Positions 1 to 5,630 of a stretch of DNA of 5,630 bases are shown here, piece by piece. Position numbers and translations under genes: made by a program. The notes below the pieces were generated by a model. The model ran no database searches. It was not told where the DNA came from and worked only from the letters and a program-made list of their open reading frames with translations. This DNA is from Geobacteraceae bacterium. GTDB taxonomy: Bacteria; Desulfobacterota; Desulfuromonadia; Desulfuromonadales; Desulfuromonadaceae. Position 1 is the first letter of the stretch, and each line of letters starts with the position of its first letter. Location: positions 1 to 5,630 of the forward strand of contig JAIVHC010000049.1 in NCBI GenBank assembly GCA_020201305.1, in the 5' to 3' direction.

Positions 1-312
1 GTGCTGGTGGTGGGCGAACGCGAGCTGCGTACACCGAATACGGTGTATGTGAGTATCCGCGGTGTCGAAGGCGAAGCCCTGATCTGGGATCTCAACCAGG
101 CCGGGATTGCCGCTTCCACCGGCAGTGCGTGTGCATCAGAATCCCTGGAGGCGAGTCCGATTCTTACCGCTATCGGCGCAGACAAGGATCTGGCCCACAC
201 CGGAGTACGCTTCAGCCTCTCGCGTTTTACTACAACAGAGGAGATCGACTACACCATTGATGTAGTTAAGAAGGCGATTGTTCGTCTGCGCAGTATGTCA
301 ACTTCGTATTGA
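1..312 (+). CDS. nifS: Cysteine desulfurase NifS/IscS family, C-terminal part (5' end outside window)
   Basis: This is the last 103 codons of a PLP-dependent cysteine desulfurase, which removes sulfur from L-cysteine as an enzyme-bound persulfide and passes it to a scaffold protein for Fe-S cluster assembly in the cytoplasm. The active-site loop STGSACASES is present; its Cys (codon 130-132) is the persulfide-forming residue of the family. It is followed by the family's typical tail pattern AHTGVRFSLSRFTTTEEID and a short end RLRSMSTSY. The PLP lysine and the rest of the fold lie upstream of the window, so the GTG at position 1 is only the edge, not a start. The next gene is nifU, the expected scaffold partner, 82 nt downstream. 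The loop and the short tail resemble the NifS of Campylobacterota (Helicobacter, Campylobacter) as I remember them; iscS would be the alternative name. The family is certain, the symbol less so. Confidence 0.93.
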   Translation: MLVVGERELRTPNTVYVSIRGVEGEALIWDLNQAGIAASTGSACASESLEASPILTAIGADKDLAHTGVRFSLSRFTTTEEIDYTIDVVKKAIVRLRSMSTSY

Positions 313-380
313 GCGGGATCTGATGCTACAGCGCTAAAGCAGGTGAAGAAATAAATGCAGACACAGCTGGATAAATAGAT

Positions 381-387
381 GGGAGAG
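381..387 (+). promoter_or_regulatory. Ribosome binding site that sets the nifU start
   Basis: The purine-rich GGGAGAG ends 7 nt before the ATG at 395. A TTG at 389 in the same frame lies only 1 nt after this element, too close to be used, so ATG 395 is the likely start and the protein is 322 residues. Confidence 0.7.
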
Positions 388-394
388 ATTGAAT

Positions 395-1363
395 ATGGGC
401 AAAAATGATCTTATCGGCGGTTCCCTGTGGGAGCAGTATTCGCAGAAGGTAGCCGAACGCATGAACAATCCGCGCTATTTCGGCGAACTCACCGAAGAGG
501 ACGCCAAACGCCTGAACGGGAAGCTGATCATTGCCAATGAAGGTGCGGAATCATGCGGTGATACCGTGCGCCTCTACTGGATTGTGGGCAACGACGACGA
601 GGTGATCAAGGCTGCTGCGTTCAAGTCGTTCGGTTGTGGTACCGCAATTGCCTCCACCGATATGATGGCAGAGATGTGTATCGGCAAGACTGTTGAAGAG
701 GCGACCAAAATAACCAACCTGGATGTGGAGGGAGCCCTGCGTGATACTGAAGACACTCCCGCAGTACCCCCGCAGAAAATGCACTGCAGTGTAATGGCGT
801 ATGAGGTGATCAAGCGCGCAGCCTCTATATACCGCAATGTGGATATCTCCACCCTGGAGGAAAAGGACATTGTGTGCGAATGTGCGCGTGTCACCCTGCA
901 GACGGTCGAGGATGCCATCCGCATCAACGATCTGACCACGGTGGAAGAGATTACCGACTACACCAAGGCGGGGGCGTTCTGTAAATCGTGCATCGAACCC
1001 GGCGGGCATGAAAAGCGCAAGTACTATCTGGTGGATATCCTCGCACGGGTACGTGGAGAAATGGCGCGTGAGCAAAATCCGGATCGGGAAGAGGGGGATG
1101 ATTTCGCCTCTCTGTCGGTGGTGAAGAAGATCCGGGCCATTGAAAAAGTCTTCGATGCGGATGTACGTCCGGTTCTTGCACGCGACGGTGGGGGAATTGA
1201 ACTCGAAGATCTCGAATGCAACGATTCCGGAACCTGCGTGGTTGCGGTACAGTACCGGGGCGCTTGCAAAGGCTGTGCGGGAAGTGTAGCCGGTACCCTG
1301 GGGTTTGTGCAGCAGACCCTGCAGGATAAACTCAGCCCTTTTATCCAGGTGAAGGTAGCCTGA
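395..1363 (+). CDS. nifU: Three-domain Fe-S cluster scaffold protein NifU
   Basis: NifU receives sulfur from NifS and iron to build [2Fe-2S] or [4Fe-4S] clusters and hands them to apo-proteins. Three domains are visible in the 322 residues. The N-terminal IscU-like scaffold (about 1-150) has Cys54, Cys81 (in FGCGTA) and Cys131 (in MHCSV). The central BFD-like ferredoxin domain has the permanent [2Fe-2S] ligands Cys161, Cys163, Cys196 and Cys199, with CxC-N32-CxxC spacing as in Azotobacter NifU. The C-terminal NifU/NFU domain (about 235-322) has CKGC at 291-294. All expected cysteines are intact. Compared with Azotobacter NifU there is an extension of about 19 residues before the first scaffold Cys, and the opening GKNDLIGGSLWEQYS and the NPRYFGE region resemble the Helicobacter/Campylobacter type. 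With no nitrogenase genes in view, a general housekeeping Fe-S role is likely (inference). It lies between nifS and def, 24 nt from the latter, probably in one transcript. Confidence 0.96.
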   Translation: MGKNDLIGGSLWEQYSQKVAERMNNPRYFGELTEEDAKRLNGKLIIANEGAESCGDTVRLYWIVGNDDEVIKAAAFKSFGCGTAIASTDMMAEMCIGKTVEEATKITNLDVEGALRDTEDTPAVPPQKMHCSVMAYEVIKRAASIYRNVDISTLEEKDIVCECARVTLQTVEDAIRINDLTTVEEITDYTKAGAFCKSCIEPGGHEKRKYYLVDILARVRGEMAREQNPDREEGDDFASLSVVKKIRAIEKVFDADVRPVLARDGGGIELEDLECNDSGTCVVAVQYRGACKGCAGSVAGTLGFVQQTLQDKLSPFIQVKVA

Positions 1364-1387
1364 TTCACAGCAACAGGAGGAAAAGAT

Positions 1388-1903
1388 ATGGCACTGCGCC
1401 GGATACTCCATTATCCTGATCCTCTTCTGAACCAGAAGAGCGCGCCGGTGGAATATATCGATGAGCAGATCATCAGTCTGGTGGCAGATATGGTGGACAC
1501 CATGTATGCTGCGCCGGGGGTAGGCCTGGCGGCTCCCCAGGTGGGAGTACTGAAGCGGGTGATTATTATCGACTGCGGCAACCGGGAAGACCCCGACCTG
1601 ATCCGTGCGGTCAATCCGCAGATTGTCGACAGCGAGGGTGAATGCAGCGAAGAGGAAGGCTGCCTCTCGGTGCCTGATTACTACGCCAGTGTCAAACGTA
1701 AAAGCTGGGTTAAGGTGAGCTATCAGGATATGCAGGGGCACTGGATCGAGCGCGAATGTGAAGGACTGCTGGCGATTGCCTTTCAGCACGAGATCGACCA
1801 TCTCGACGGTAAACTGTTTGTTGACCGACTTTCGTCATTAAAGAAGAGCATGTTCCGAAAAAAATATCAGCGGATAATGGAGCAGCAAAAGGAGCAGCTG
1901 TGA
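1388..1903 (+). CDS. def: Peptide deformylase
   Basis: This metalloenzyme (Fe2+ in most bacteria) removes the N-formyl group from new polypeptides at the ribosome exit. All three family motifs are intact in the 171-residue protein: motif I GVGLAAPQ at 44-51, motif II EGCLS with metal ligand Cys92, and motif III QHEIDHLDG with ligands His134 and His138 and catalytic Glu135. Length is normal for the family (about 165-175). A strong Shine-Dalgarno AGGAGG at 1375-1380 lies 7 nt before the ATG. The C-terminus is a charged helix (SLKKSMFRKKYQRIMEQQKE), common in type I deformylases. Its stop codon overlaps the start of fmt by 4 nt, so the two enzymes of the formyl-methionine cycle are translationally coupled. 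Confidence 0.98.
   Translation: MALRRILHYPDPLLNQKSAPVEYIDEQIISLVADMVDTMYAAPGVGLAAPQVGVLKRVIIIDCGNREDPDLIRAVNPQIVDSEGECSEEEGCLSVPDYYASVKRKSWVKVSYQDMQGHWIERECEGLLAIAFQHEIDHLDGKLFVDRLSSLKKSMFRKKYQRIMEQQKEQL
1888..1894 (+). promoter_or_regulatory. Ribosome binding site that sets the fmt GTG start
   Basis: AAAGGAG inside the end of def lies 5 nt before GTG 1900. The next in-frame ATG (1918) would be 23 nt away, so the overlapping GTG start is preferred even though the conserved Fmt sequence begins at the Met at 1918 (MRVVFMGTPEFA). Confidence 0.6.
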
Positions 1904-2841
1904 TTGATAAAAAGCATATGCGCGTCGTGTTCATGGGGACGCCTGAGTTCGCAATCCCCACCTTTGAAGGCCTGATCGAGAGCGGAGTCAGGATTGTAGG
2001 GGTGTTCACTCAGCCGGATCGCCCCAAAGGGCGTGGGCGCAAGCTTGAAGCTTCCCCGGTCAAGCAACTCGCCATGGAACACGGTTTACCCGTATCCCAA
2101 CCACAGAAACTGCGCGATAAAGACGCAGTTAAGCAGTTGCGGGAGATGAAGCCGGAACTTATAGTAGTGGTGGCCTACGGCCAGATTCTGCCCCAGGAGG
2201 TGCTGGATATTCCTAAGCACGGGTGTATAAATGTGCACGCTTCCCTTCTTCCTCGCCATCGCGGTGCGTCCCCCATCAATAAAGCCATTATGGATGGAGA
2301 CCCTACGACCGGGGTAACCACCATGTGTATGGACGCGGGGCTGGATACCGGGGACATGCTGGTAAAAAAATCCCTTTCAATCTTTCCCAACGAAAACGCC
2401 GGTGAGTTGCACGATCGTTTAGCGCGGTTGGGGCGAGATGCGATGGAGGAAACCCTGGCACGCCTGTGCGCCGGGACCTTGAGCCCCCAGAAGCAGGACG
2501 ACAGCCGCAGTTCCTATGCACCCATGCTCAAAAAAGAGGATGGTCTTATCGACTGGAGCCGGCCTGCAGCTTCCATACATAATCAGGTGCGCGGACTCCA
2601 TCCGTGGCCCGGGGCGTTTACTCACCTGGATGGCGAAGTGCTCAAGGTGGCCGATACTCGGGTTGTGGACGCAAGTGGCGCGCCCGGGGAGATCCTCAAG
2701 ACCGAAGATCAGGGTGTGGTAGTTGCGTGCGGGGGCGGTGCACTGCAGATACGTAAATTGCAGCTGCCAGGCAAGAAAATGCTCTCTGCTGCGGATTTCC
2801 TGCGTGGGGTTAAGTTGCAGGATGGACAAAAACTAGGCTAG
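1900..2841 (+). CDS. fmt: Methionyl-tRNA formyltransferase
   Basis: Fmt transfers a formyl group from 10-formyltetrahydrofolate to initiator Met-tRNA, which allows normal bacterial translation initiation. The 313-residue protein has the expected length. The N-terminal formyltransferase domain (about 7-190) shows MRVVFMGTPEFA, the tRNA-contacting loop QPDRPKGRGRK at 39-48, the segment NVHASLLPRHRGASPI beginning at Asn111, and GLDTGD at 147-152. Asn111, His113 and Asp149 match the Asn/His/Asp catalytic triad of the family. The C-terminal OB-like domain (about 210-313) carries EDGLIDWSRPA and VRGLHPWPGAF, both typical. The start is a GTG sharing 4 nt with the end of def, indicating coupled translation. 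About six extra residues precede the conserved start. No convincing terminator follows: the AAAAAGGCTTTTT at about 2865-2879 leaves no workable loop. Confidence 0.98.
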   Translation: MIDKKHMRVVFMGTPEFAIPTFEGLIESGVRIVGVFTQPDRPKGRGRKLEASPVKQLAMEHGLPVSQPQKLRDKDAVKQLREMKPELIVVVAYGQILPQEVLDIPKHGCINVHASLLPRHRGASPINKAIMDGDPTTGVTTMCMDAGLDTGDMLVKKSLSIFPNENAGELHDRLARLGRDAMEETLARLCAGTLSPQKQDDSRSSYAPMLKKEDGLIDWSRPAASIHNQVRGLHPWPGAFTHLDGEVLKVADTRVVDASGAPGEILKTEDQGVVVACGGGALQIRKLQLPGKKMLSAADFLRGVKLQDGQKLG

Positions 2842-2882
2842 CCTACTGTTCATTAACACAGCTGCAAAAAGGCTTTTTATAC

Positions 2883-2912
2883 CTTGTTCTTTAGAGAAGA
2901 GGTCCTATATTA
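2883..2912 (+). promoter_or_regulatory. Candidate promoter for htpX (sigma-70-like or heat-shock-like)
   Basis: Within the 184-nt fmt-htpX gap, two readings of the same site are possible. As a sigma-70 site: TTGTTC (2884-2889), 16 nt, TATATT (2906-2911). The -10 matches 5 of 6, but the -35 only 3 of 6. As a sigma-32 site: CTTGTT (2883-2888), 15 nt, CCTATATTA (2904-2912), a loose match to CTTGAA/CCCCATnTA. htpX is a known heat-shock gene in Escherichia coli, so a stress promoter would make sense, but the match is weak. No CIRCE element is present. The rest of the gap contains only a few CTGCA words and no gene. Confidence 0.3.
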
Positions 2913-3025
2913 AGGCTATACACAGCAATTCTGCAAAGATCGCGTGAAGTGCGACATCTCTGCAGCGTTTGCTACCGGGTGTGCAGGTAAAGACAACAAA
3001 CAAATAAAGTAAAGGGTATAAAGCG

Positions 3026-3859
3026 ATGCTGAATAACGTTAAAACCGTAGGTTTACTTACACTTCTGACTCTGTTGCTGGTATTTATCGGCGGCATCATC
3101 GGGGGCCAGGGCGGTGCTTTGATAGCGCTGATTCTTGCTGCAGTGATGAATCTCGGATCCTACTGGTTTTCCGATAAGATTGTTCTGCGTATGTACAAAG
3201 GGCAGGAGGTTACCAGTGGTAAGCTTTACGAAGTAGTAAAAGAGATCGTAGAGCGCAACAACCTGATCATGCCGCGCGTGTATATGCTGCCGCAGAGTGC
3301 ACCCAATGCCTTTGCAACAGGACGCAATCCTAAACACGCTGTGGTTGCTGCGACCCAGGGGGTTCTCGATATCCTTACACGTGAAGAACTCATGGGGGTT
3401 ATGGCGCACGAGATGAGCCATGTACGCCATCGCGATATCCTCATCGGTTCCATTGCGGCGACCATCGCCGGGGCCATCTCCTTCCTTGCGAATATGGCGC
3501 AGTGGAGCCTGCTCTTCGGTATGGGCGGAGATGACGAAGAAGGCGGTAGCATGCTCGGTATGATTGCCACCATGATTTTTGCCCCCATGGCGGCAATGAT
3601 GGTGCAGATGGCGGTGTCACGTTCGCGCGAATACGCTGCGGATCGGGGCGGGGCGGAGTTGTGCGGCAATCCGCACTACCTTGCCAACGCGCTCAGGAAA
3701 CTGGAGGCGGCCAATCGCCAGCAGCCCATGCAGCATGTTAATGAGGCTACCGCACACATGTTTATCGTAAATCCGCTCAGTGGCAAAAGACTGCAGAACC
3801 TGTTTACTACCCATCCGCCTATCCAGGAGCGGATAAGTCGCCTTGAGGCGATGGTATAA
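3026..3859 (+). CDS. htpX: HtpX-type membrane zinc metalloprotease (M48 family)
   Basis: HtpX is an inner-membrane protease that degrades misfolded membrane proteins, working alongside FtsH. The 277-residue length is slightly short of but normal for the family (about 280-295). Hydrophobic segments at about 7-27 and 29-49 form the N-terminal membrane anchor, and two more lie at about 139-165 and 175-197, giving four in all. The zinc site is HEMSH at 128-132 (His128, catalytic Glu129, His132), with the third ligand Glu202 in SREYAADR. The acidic Gly-rich loop GGDDEEGG at 167-174 separates the third and fourth segments. The C-terminus ends in the usual TTHPPIQERISRLEAM. A moderate Shine-Dalgarno AAAGGG (3011-3016) lies 9 nt before the ATG. 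It stands alone between two gaps of about 190 nt, so it may be transcribed separately from fmt and rsmB. Confidence 0.97.
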   Translation: MLNNVKTVGLLTLLTLLLVFIGGIIGGQGGALIALILAAVMNLGSYWFSDKIVLRMYKGQEVTSGKLYEVVKEIVERNNLIMPRVYMLPQSAPNAFATGRNPKHAVVAATQGVLDILTREELMGVMAHEMSHVRHRDILIGSIAATIAGAISFLANMAQWSLLFGMGGDDEEGGSMLGMIATMIFAPMAAMMVQMAVSRSREYAADRGGAELCGNPHYLANALRKLEAANRQQPMQHVNEATAHMFIVNPLSGKRLQNLFTTHPPIQERISRLEAMV

Positions 3860-3890
3860 CACTCTTGCAGAGACCTGTATTGGTCCTGGC

Positions 3891-3920
3891 TTGAGATGTA
3901 AAAAATCATAAAACAGTAAT
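3891..3920 (+). promoter_or_regulatory. Candidate sigma-70-like promoter upstream of rsmB
   Basis: TTGAGA (3891-3896, 5 of 6 to consensus), an A/T-rich 18-nt spacer, and AGTAAT (3915-3920, 4 of 6). Transcription would begin near 3927, just before the hairpin at 3932-3968, giving a leader of about 125 nt for rsmB. This is prediction from sequence only. Confidence 0.35.
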
Positions 3921-3931
3921 ACAGAGATTGT

Positions 3932-3968
3932 TAGTGAAGGGGGTGCACGTGGTGTATCCCCTTCATTG
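3932..3968 (+). other. Long 17-bp RNA hairpin in the htpX-rsmB gap
   Basis: The two arms 3932-3948 and 3952-3968 pair along their whole length around a 3-nt loop (GTG, 3949-3951). Of 17 pairs, 13 are Watson-Crick and 4 are G-U, with no mismatch or bulge; the core is TGAAGGGG against CCCCTTCA. A run of six T lies at 3981-3986, 12 nt beyond the stem, too far for a textbook intrinsic terminator. It could be an imperfect terminator of htpX, a 5' mRNA-stabilising stem of an rsmB transcript, or a protein-binding site. No homologous family is recognised. Confidence 0.6.
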
Positions 3969-4051
3969 CGTGTAACGGGATTTTTTGTGTGGATATCTTC
4001 GGGCCGACTGGTGCGAGGCGGACATCCGGTGTGATTTGTGTGGAGCTTGGT

Positions 4052-5400
4052 ATGAAAAAAAACTGGCGTATGCCGGCAGGAACCGATGCACGGGCGCTTG
4101 CCTGTTCTGTTCTTCTGCAGGTGGAACAGGGGGGATATTCCGATATCCTGCTGGATAAAACATTGCAGCACGCTGCTGATATGTCAGCAGCGGAGCGCGC
4201 CGCCGGGGGAGCCTGGACTATATCCTTAAAGGGCTAACCCGCCAGCCATTTGCAAAGCTGGAAATTCCGGTGCGAACCCTGTTACGTCTGGGAGCGTATC
4301 AGATTATGTATCTGGATCGGGTGCCGGCCCATGCCGCAGTGCACAGTTGTGTGGAGTTGGCGCGTAGCATGAATCTGGAGCGTGCCACCGGGTTTCTGAA
4401 CGGAATATTGCGCAATCTGGTGCGCCAGGAAGATACCCTGGCGTGGCCGGACAGGGATATTGATCCACAGGGCTACATAACCCATGCCTTATCCATGCCG
4501 GCGTGGATTGCGCAGCGCTGGATGGCGCAATACGGTGTTAATACCGCGATCCAGTTGGCTGAGTTCAATACGCGTGCCGCTCCCAATACCCTGCGAGTCA
4601 ACACCCTTAAAACCACACGCGCCCAGATGCTGCAACAATTTGCGGATGCCGGAGTTGAAGCCGCAGCAACAGAATATGCCCCCGATGGCATTATGGTGAA
4701 GGGCAGTGCGGCAGCACAACGGGAGTGGCTGCACAGAGGTCTCTTCCAGCCCCAGGATGAGGCGAGTATGCTGGTAGGGCATCTACTTCAGGTGCAGCCC
4801 GGGCAACGTATTCTGGATGTGTGTGCCGCCCCGGGGGGGAAGACCTGTCACATTGCCACTCTGGGACAAAATGAAGTTGAGATAGTAGCGCTGGACCTGC
4901 ATCAGCATCGTCTGCAACAGCTTCAGGACGGGGCGCAGCGTCTGGGATGTCGTAACATTACAACCCTATGTCACGATATGACCACGCCTTACCCTTCAGG
5001 CGAGGACGCGCCTTTTGATACGGTTTTAGTAGATGCACCCTGTTCGGGGTTGGGGGTGCTGCGCCGAAATCCGGAGTTGCGCTGGCGTCGGCGGGAACAG
5101 GATATTGCCGAACTGGCCGGAATCCAGCGCCGCATTCTGCATAATGCCGGGTCCTGTGTTGCCCCGGGAGGGAAACTGGTGTATTCGCTGTGTACTACCA
5201 CCCCGGAGGAATCGAGCGATGTGGTAGAGGACTTTCTACAGCATAATCCGGATTTTTTCATGCAGAATCTTCACGAAGTGGGTCCCGCCATCCTGGAGGG
5301 ATTGATTGCCAGTACGGGGTACTTAACCACCCTGAGCACGCGGGATGTGGGAATGGACTGTTTCTTTGCCGCAGTTCTGAGGCGCAAAAGCGGGATTTGA
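4052..5400 (+). pseudogene. rsmB: 16S rRNA (cytosine-967-C5)-methyltransferase RsmB, frame broken near 4200
   Basis: RsmB (Sun/Fmu) uses S-adenosylmethionine to methylate C967 of 16S rRNA. The first 50 codons run from ATG 4052 (GGAG at 4042-4045, 6 nt upstream) and encode the start of the NusB-like RNA-binding domain (DARALACSVLLQVEQGGYSD up to AERA). The rest, in the -1 frame from about 4198 (RRRGSLDYILKG) to the stop at 5398-5400, holds the remaining NusB-like part (LLRLGAYQIMYLDRVPAHAAV), the SAM site VCAAPGGKT (codons about 4819-4845), the motif IV Cys in DAPCSG (tgt 5041-5043) and the catalytic Cys in SLCTTTPEE (tgt 5191-5193). Relative to E. coli RsmB, about ten residues corresponding to [10 protein letters not shown] are missing exactly at the junction, implying a deletion of about 34 bp rather than a single-base slip. 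The rest of the gene looks intact and under selection, so either the lesion is very recent or it is an assembly error. If the frame is truly broken, translation ends at 4235-4237 after 61 codons. A downstream GTG at 4270 has no visible ribosome binding site. Confidence 0.9.
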
Positions 5401-5457
5401 CCCGTTGCCGCGCAGGGAGTGGGTACGGGAGCGCTGGCTGTAGGACCCAAAGGCAAT

Positions 5458-5486
5458 TTTACAGCTTGTTTGCGCCTGAATATGTT
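5458..5486 (+). promoter_or_regulatory. Sigma-70-like promoter candidate for rpe
   Basis: TTTACA (5458-5463, 5 of 6), a 17-nt spacer and TATGTT (5481-5486, 4 of 6) lie in the rsmB-rpe gap, about 95 nt before the rpe ATG. The ideal spacing makes this the best promoter candidate in the window. The predicted leader contains a small imperfect hairpin (about 5498-5515, GCCGGGT/ACCGGGC, one G-G mismatch, AAAA loop) of doubtful meaning. Confidence 0.45.
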
Positions 5487-5578
5487 ACTATCTGCGCGCC
5501 GGGTAAAAACCGGGCAGGAAACATCCCTCTCATCCAGAAATATTCACAAGCATAACTCAAGTTCACAGGAGTCCGTAC

Positions 5579-5630
5579 ATGGTGAAAATATCTCCATCTA
5601 TCCTTTCTGCTGATTTTGCCAGCCTCGGCG
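5579..5630 (+). CDS. rpe: Ribulose-phosphate 3-epimerase, first 17 codons (3' end outside window)
   Basis: Only the N-terminus is visible: MVKISPSILSADFASLG, which is the highly conserved opening of Rpe (the SPSILSADF strand and loop begin the TIM barrel; the Ser in this segment contacts substrate). Rpe interconverts ribulose 5-phosphate and xylulose 5-phosphate in the pentose phosphate pathway. The Shine-Dalgarno AGGAG (5567-5571) lies 7 nt before the ATG. Its place just after rsmB matches the sun-rpe order seen in many bacteria. The catalytic residues lie outside the window; related sugar-phosphate epimerases (such as allulose 6-phosphate epimerase) share a similar start but are much less likely next to rsmB. 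Confidence 0.9.
   Translation, partial: MVKISPSILSADFASLG

Noticed and set aside
551..1801. A 416-codon open frame on the minus strand, the longest in the window
   Set aside because: It lies antisense across nifU and def, both with complete sets of catalytic or ligand residues on the + strand. Its translation shows no recognisable domain and it begins with no ribosome binding site I can see. It is a by-product of the codon bias of the real genes.
2865..2879. AAAAAGGCTTTTT after fmt as an intrinsic terminator
   Set aside because: The A-run and T-run face each other with only a 1-3 nt loop and no GC-rich stem, so it cannot form a proper terminator hairpin.
2905..3099. Minus-strand open frame of 64 codons across the fmt-htpX gap
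   Set aside because: It overlaps the start of htpX, shows no known motif and has low complexity hydrophobic sequence antisense to the HtpX membrane segment.
3989..4051. GTG 3989 as an earlier start for rsmB
   Set aside because: The extra 21 residues do not resemble the RsmB N-terminus, no ribosome binding site precedes the GTG, and ATG 4052 has a GGAG at good spacing and begins with the usual MKKN-like sequence.
4270..5400. A shorter, intact RsmB starting at GTG 4270
   Set aside because: No ribosome binding site lies before it, and the family sequence clearly continues upstream in the same frame to about 4198 and then in the other frame to 4052.
5420..5460. TGGGT/ACCCA pair followed by a short T-run as a terminator of rsmB
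   Set aside because: The stem is only 5 bp with a loop of about 20 nt, and the T-run of four is separated from it by several bases and overlaps the likely -35 of the rpe promoter.

Overview
The window looks like an ordinary chromosomal housekeeping region of a Gram-negative bacterium with mid-range GC (roughly mid-50s % by eye). All genes are on the + strand. The order def-fmt-htpX-rsmB-rpe is, from general knowledge, typical of Desulfuromonadales/Geobacter-like bacteria (former Deltaproteobacteria). This is the best guess for the host, but it rests on gene order and protein style, not on a search.

Layout: 1-312 is the 3' end of a NifS/IscS-type cysteine desulfurase. After an 82-nt gap comes nifU (395-1363), a complete three-domain Fe-S scaffold. 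After 24 nt follows def (1388-1903, peptide deformylase), whose stop overlaps the GTG start of fmt (1900-2841, Met-tRNA formyltransferase). A 184-nt gap with a possible promoter leads to htpX (3026-3859, membrane zinc protease). A 192-nt gap with a candidate promoter and a long 17-bp hairpin leads to rsmB/sun (4052-5400, 16S rRNA m5C967 methyltransferase). A further 178-nt gap holds a good sigma-70-like promoter candidate before the first 17 codons of rpe (5579 to the window edge).

How the genes fit together: NifS takes sulfur from cysteine and NifU builds Fe-S clusters with it. Fmt formylates initiator tRNA and Def removes the formyl group from new proteins, so the pair makes up the formyl-methionine cycle. 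RsmB modifies the small ribosomal subunit. HtpX is membrane protein quality control. Rpe belongs to the pentose phosphate pathway. The first part (nifS-nifU-def-fmt) is close-packed enough to be one operon. htpX, rsmB and rpe each have a leader of about 180 nt that may hold its own promoter.

The main anomaly is in rsmB. The reading frame breaks near 4196-4206, and about ten conserved residues that should lie there are absent, consistent with a deletion of about 34 bp (real or an assembly artefact). Other points of interest are the Helicobacter/Campylobacter-like style of the NifS-NifU pair and the strong hairpin upstream of rsmB. I see no mobile element, CRISPR array, tRNA, rRNA or clearly new system here.
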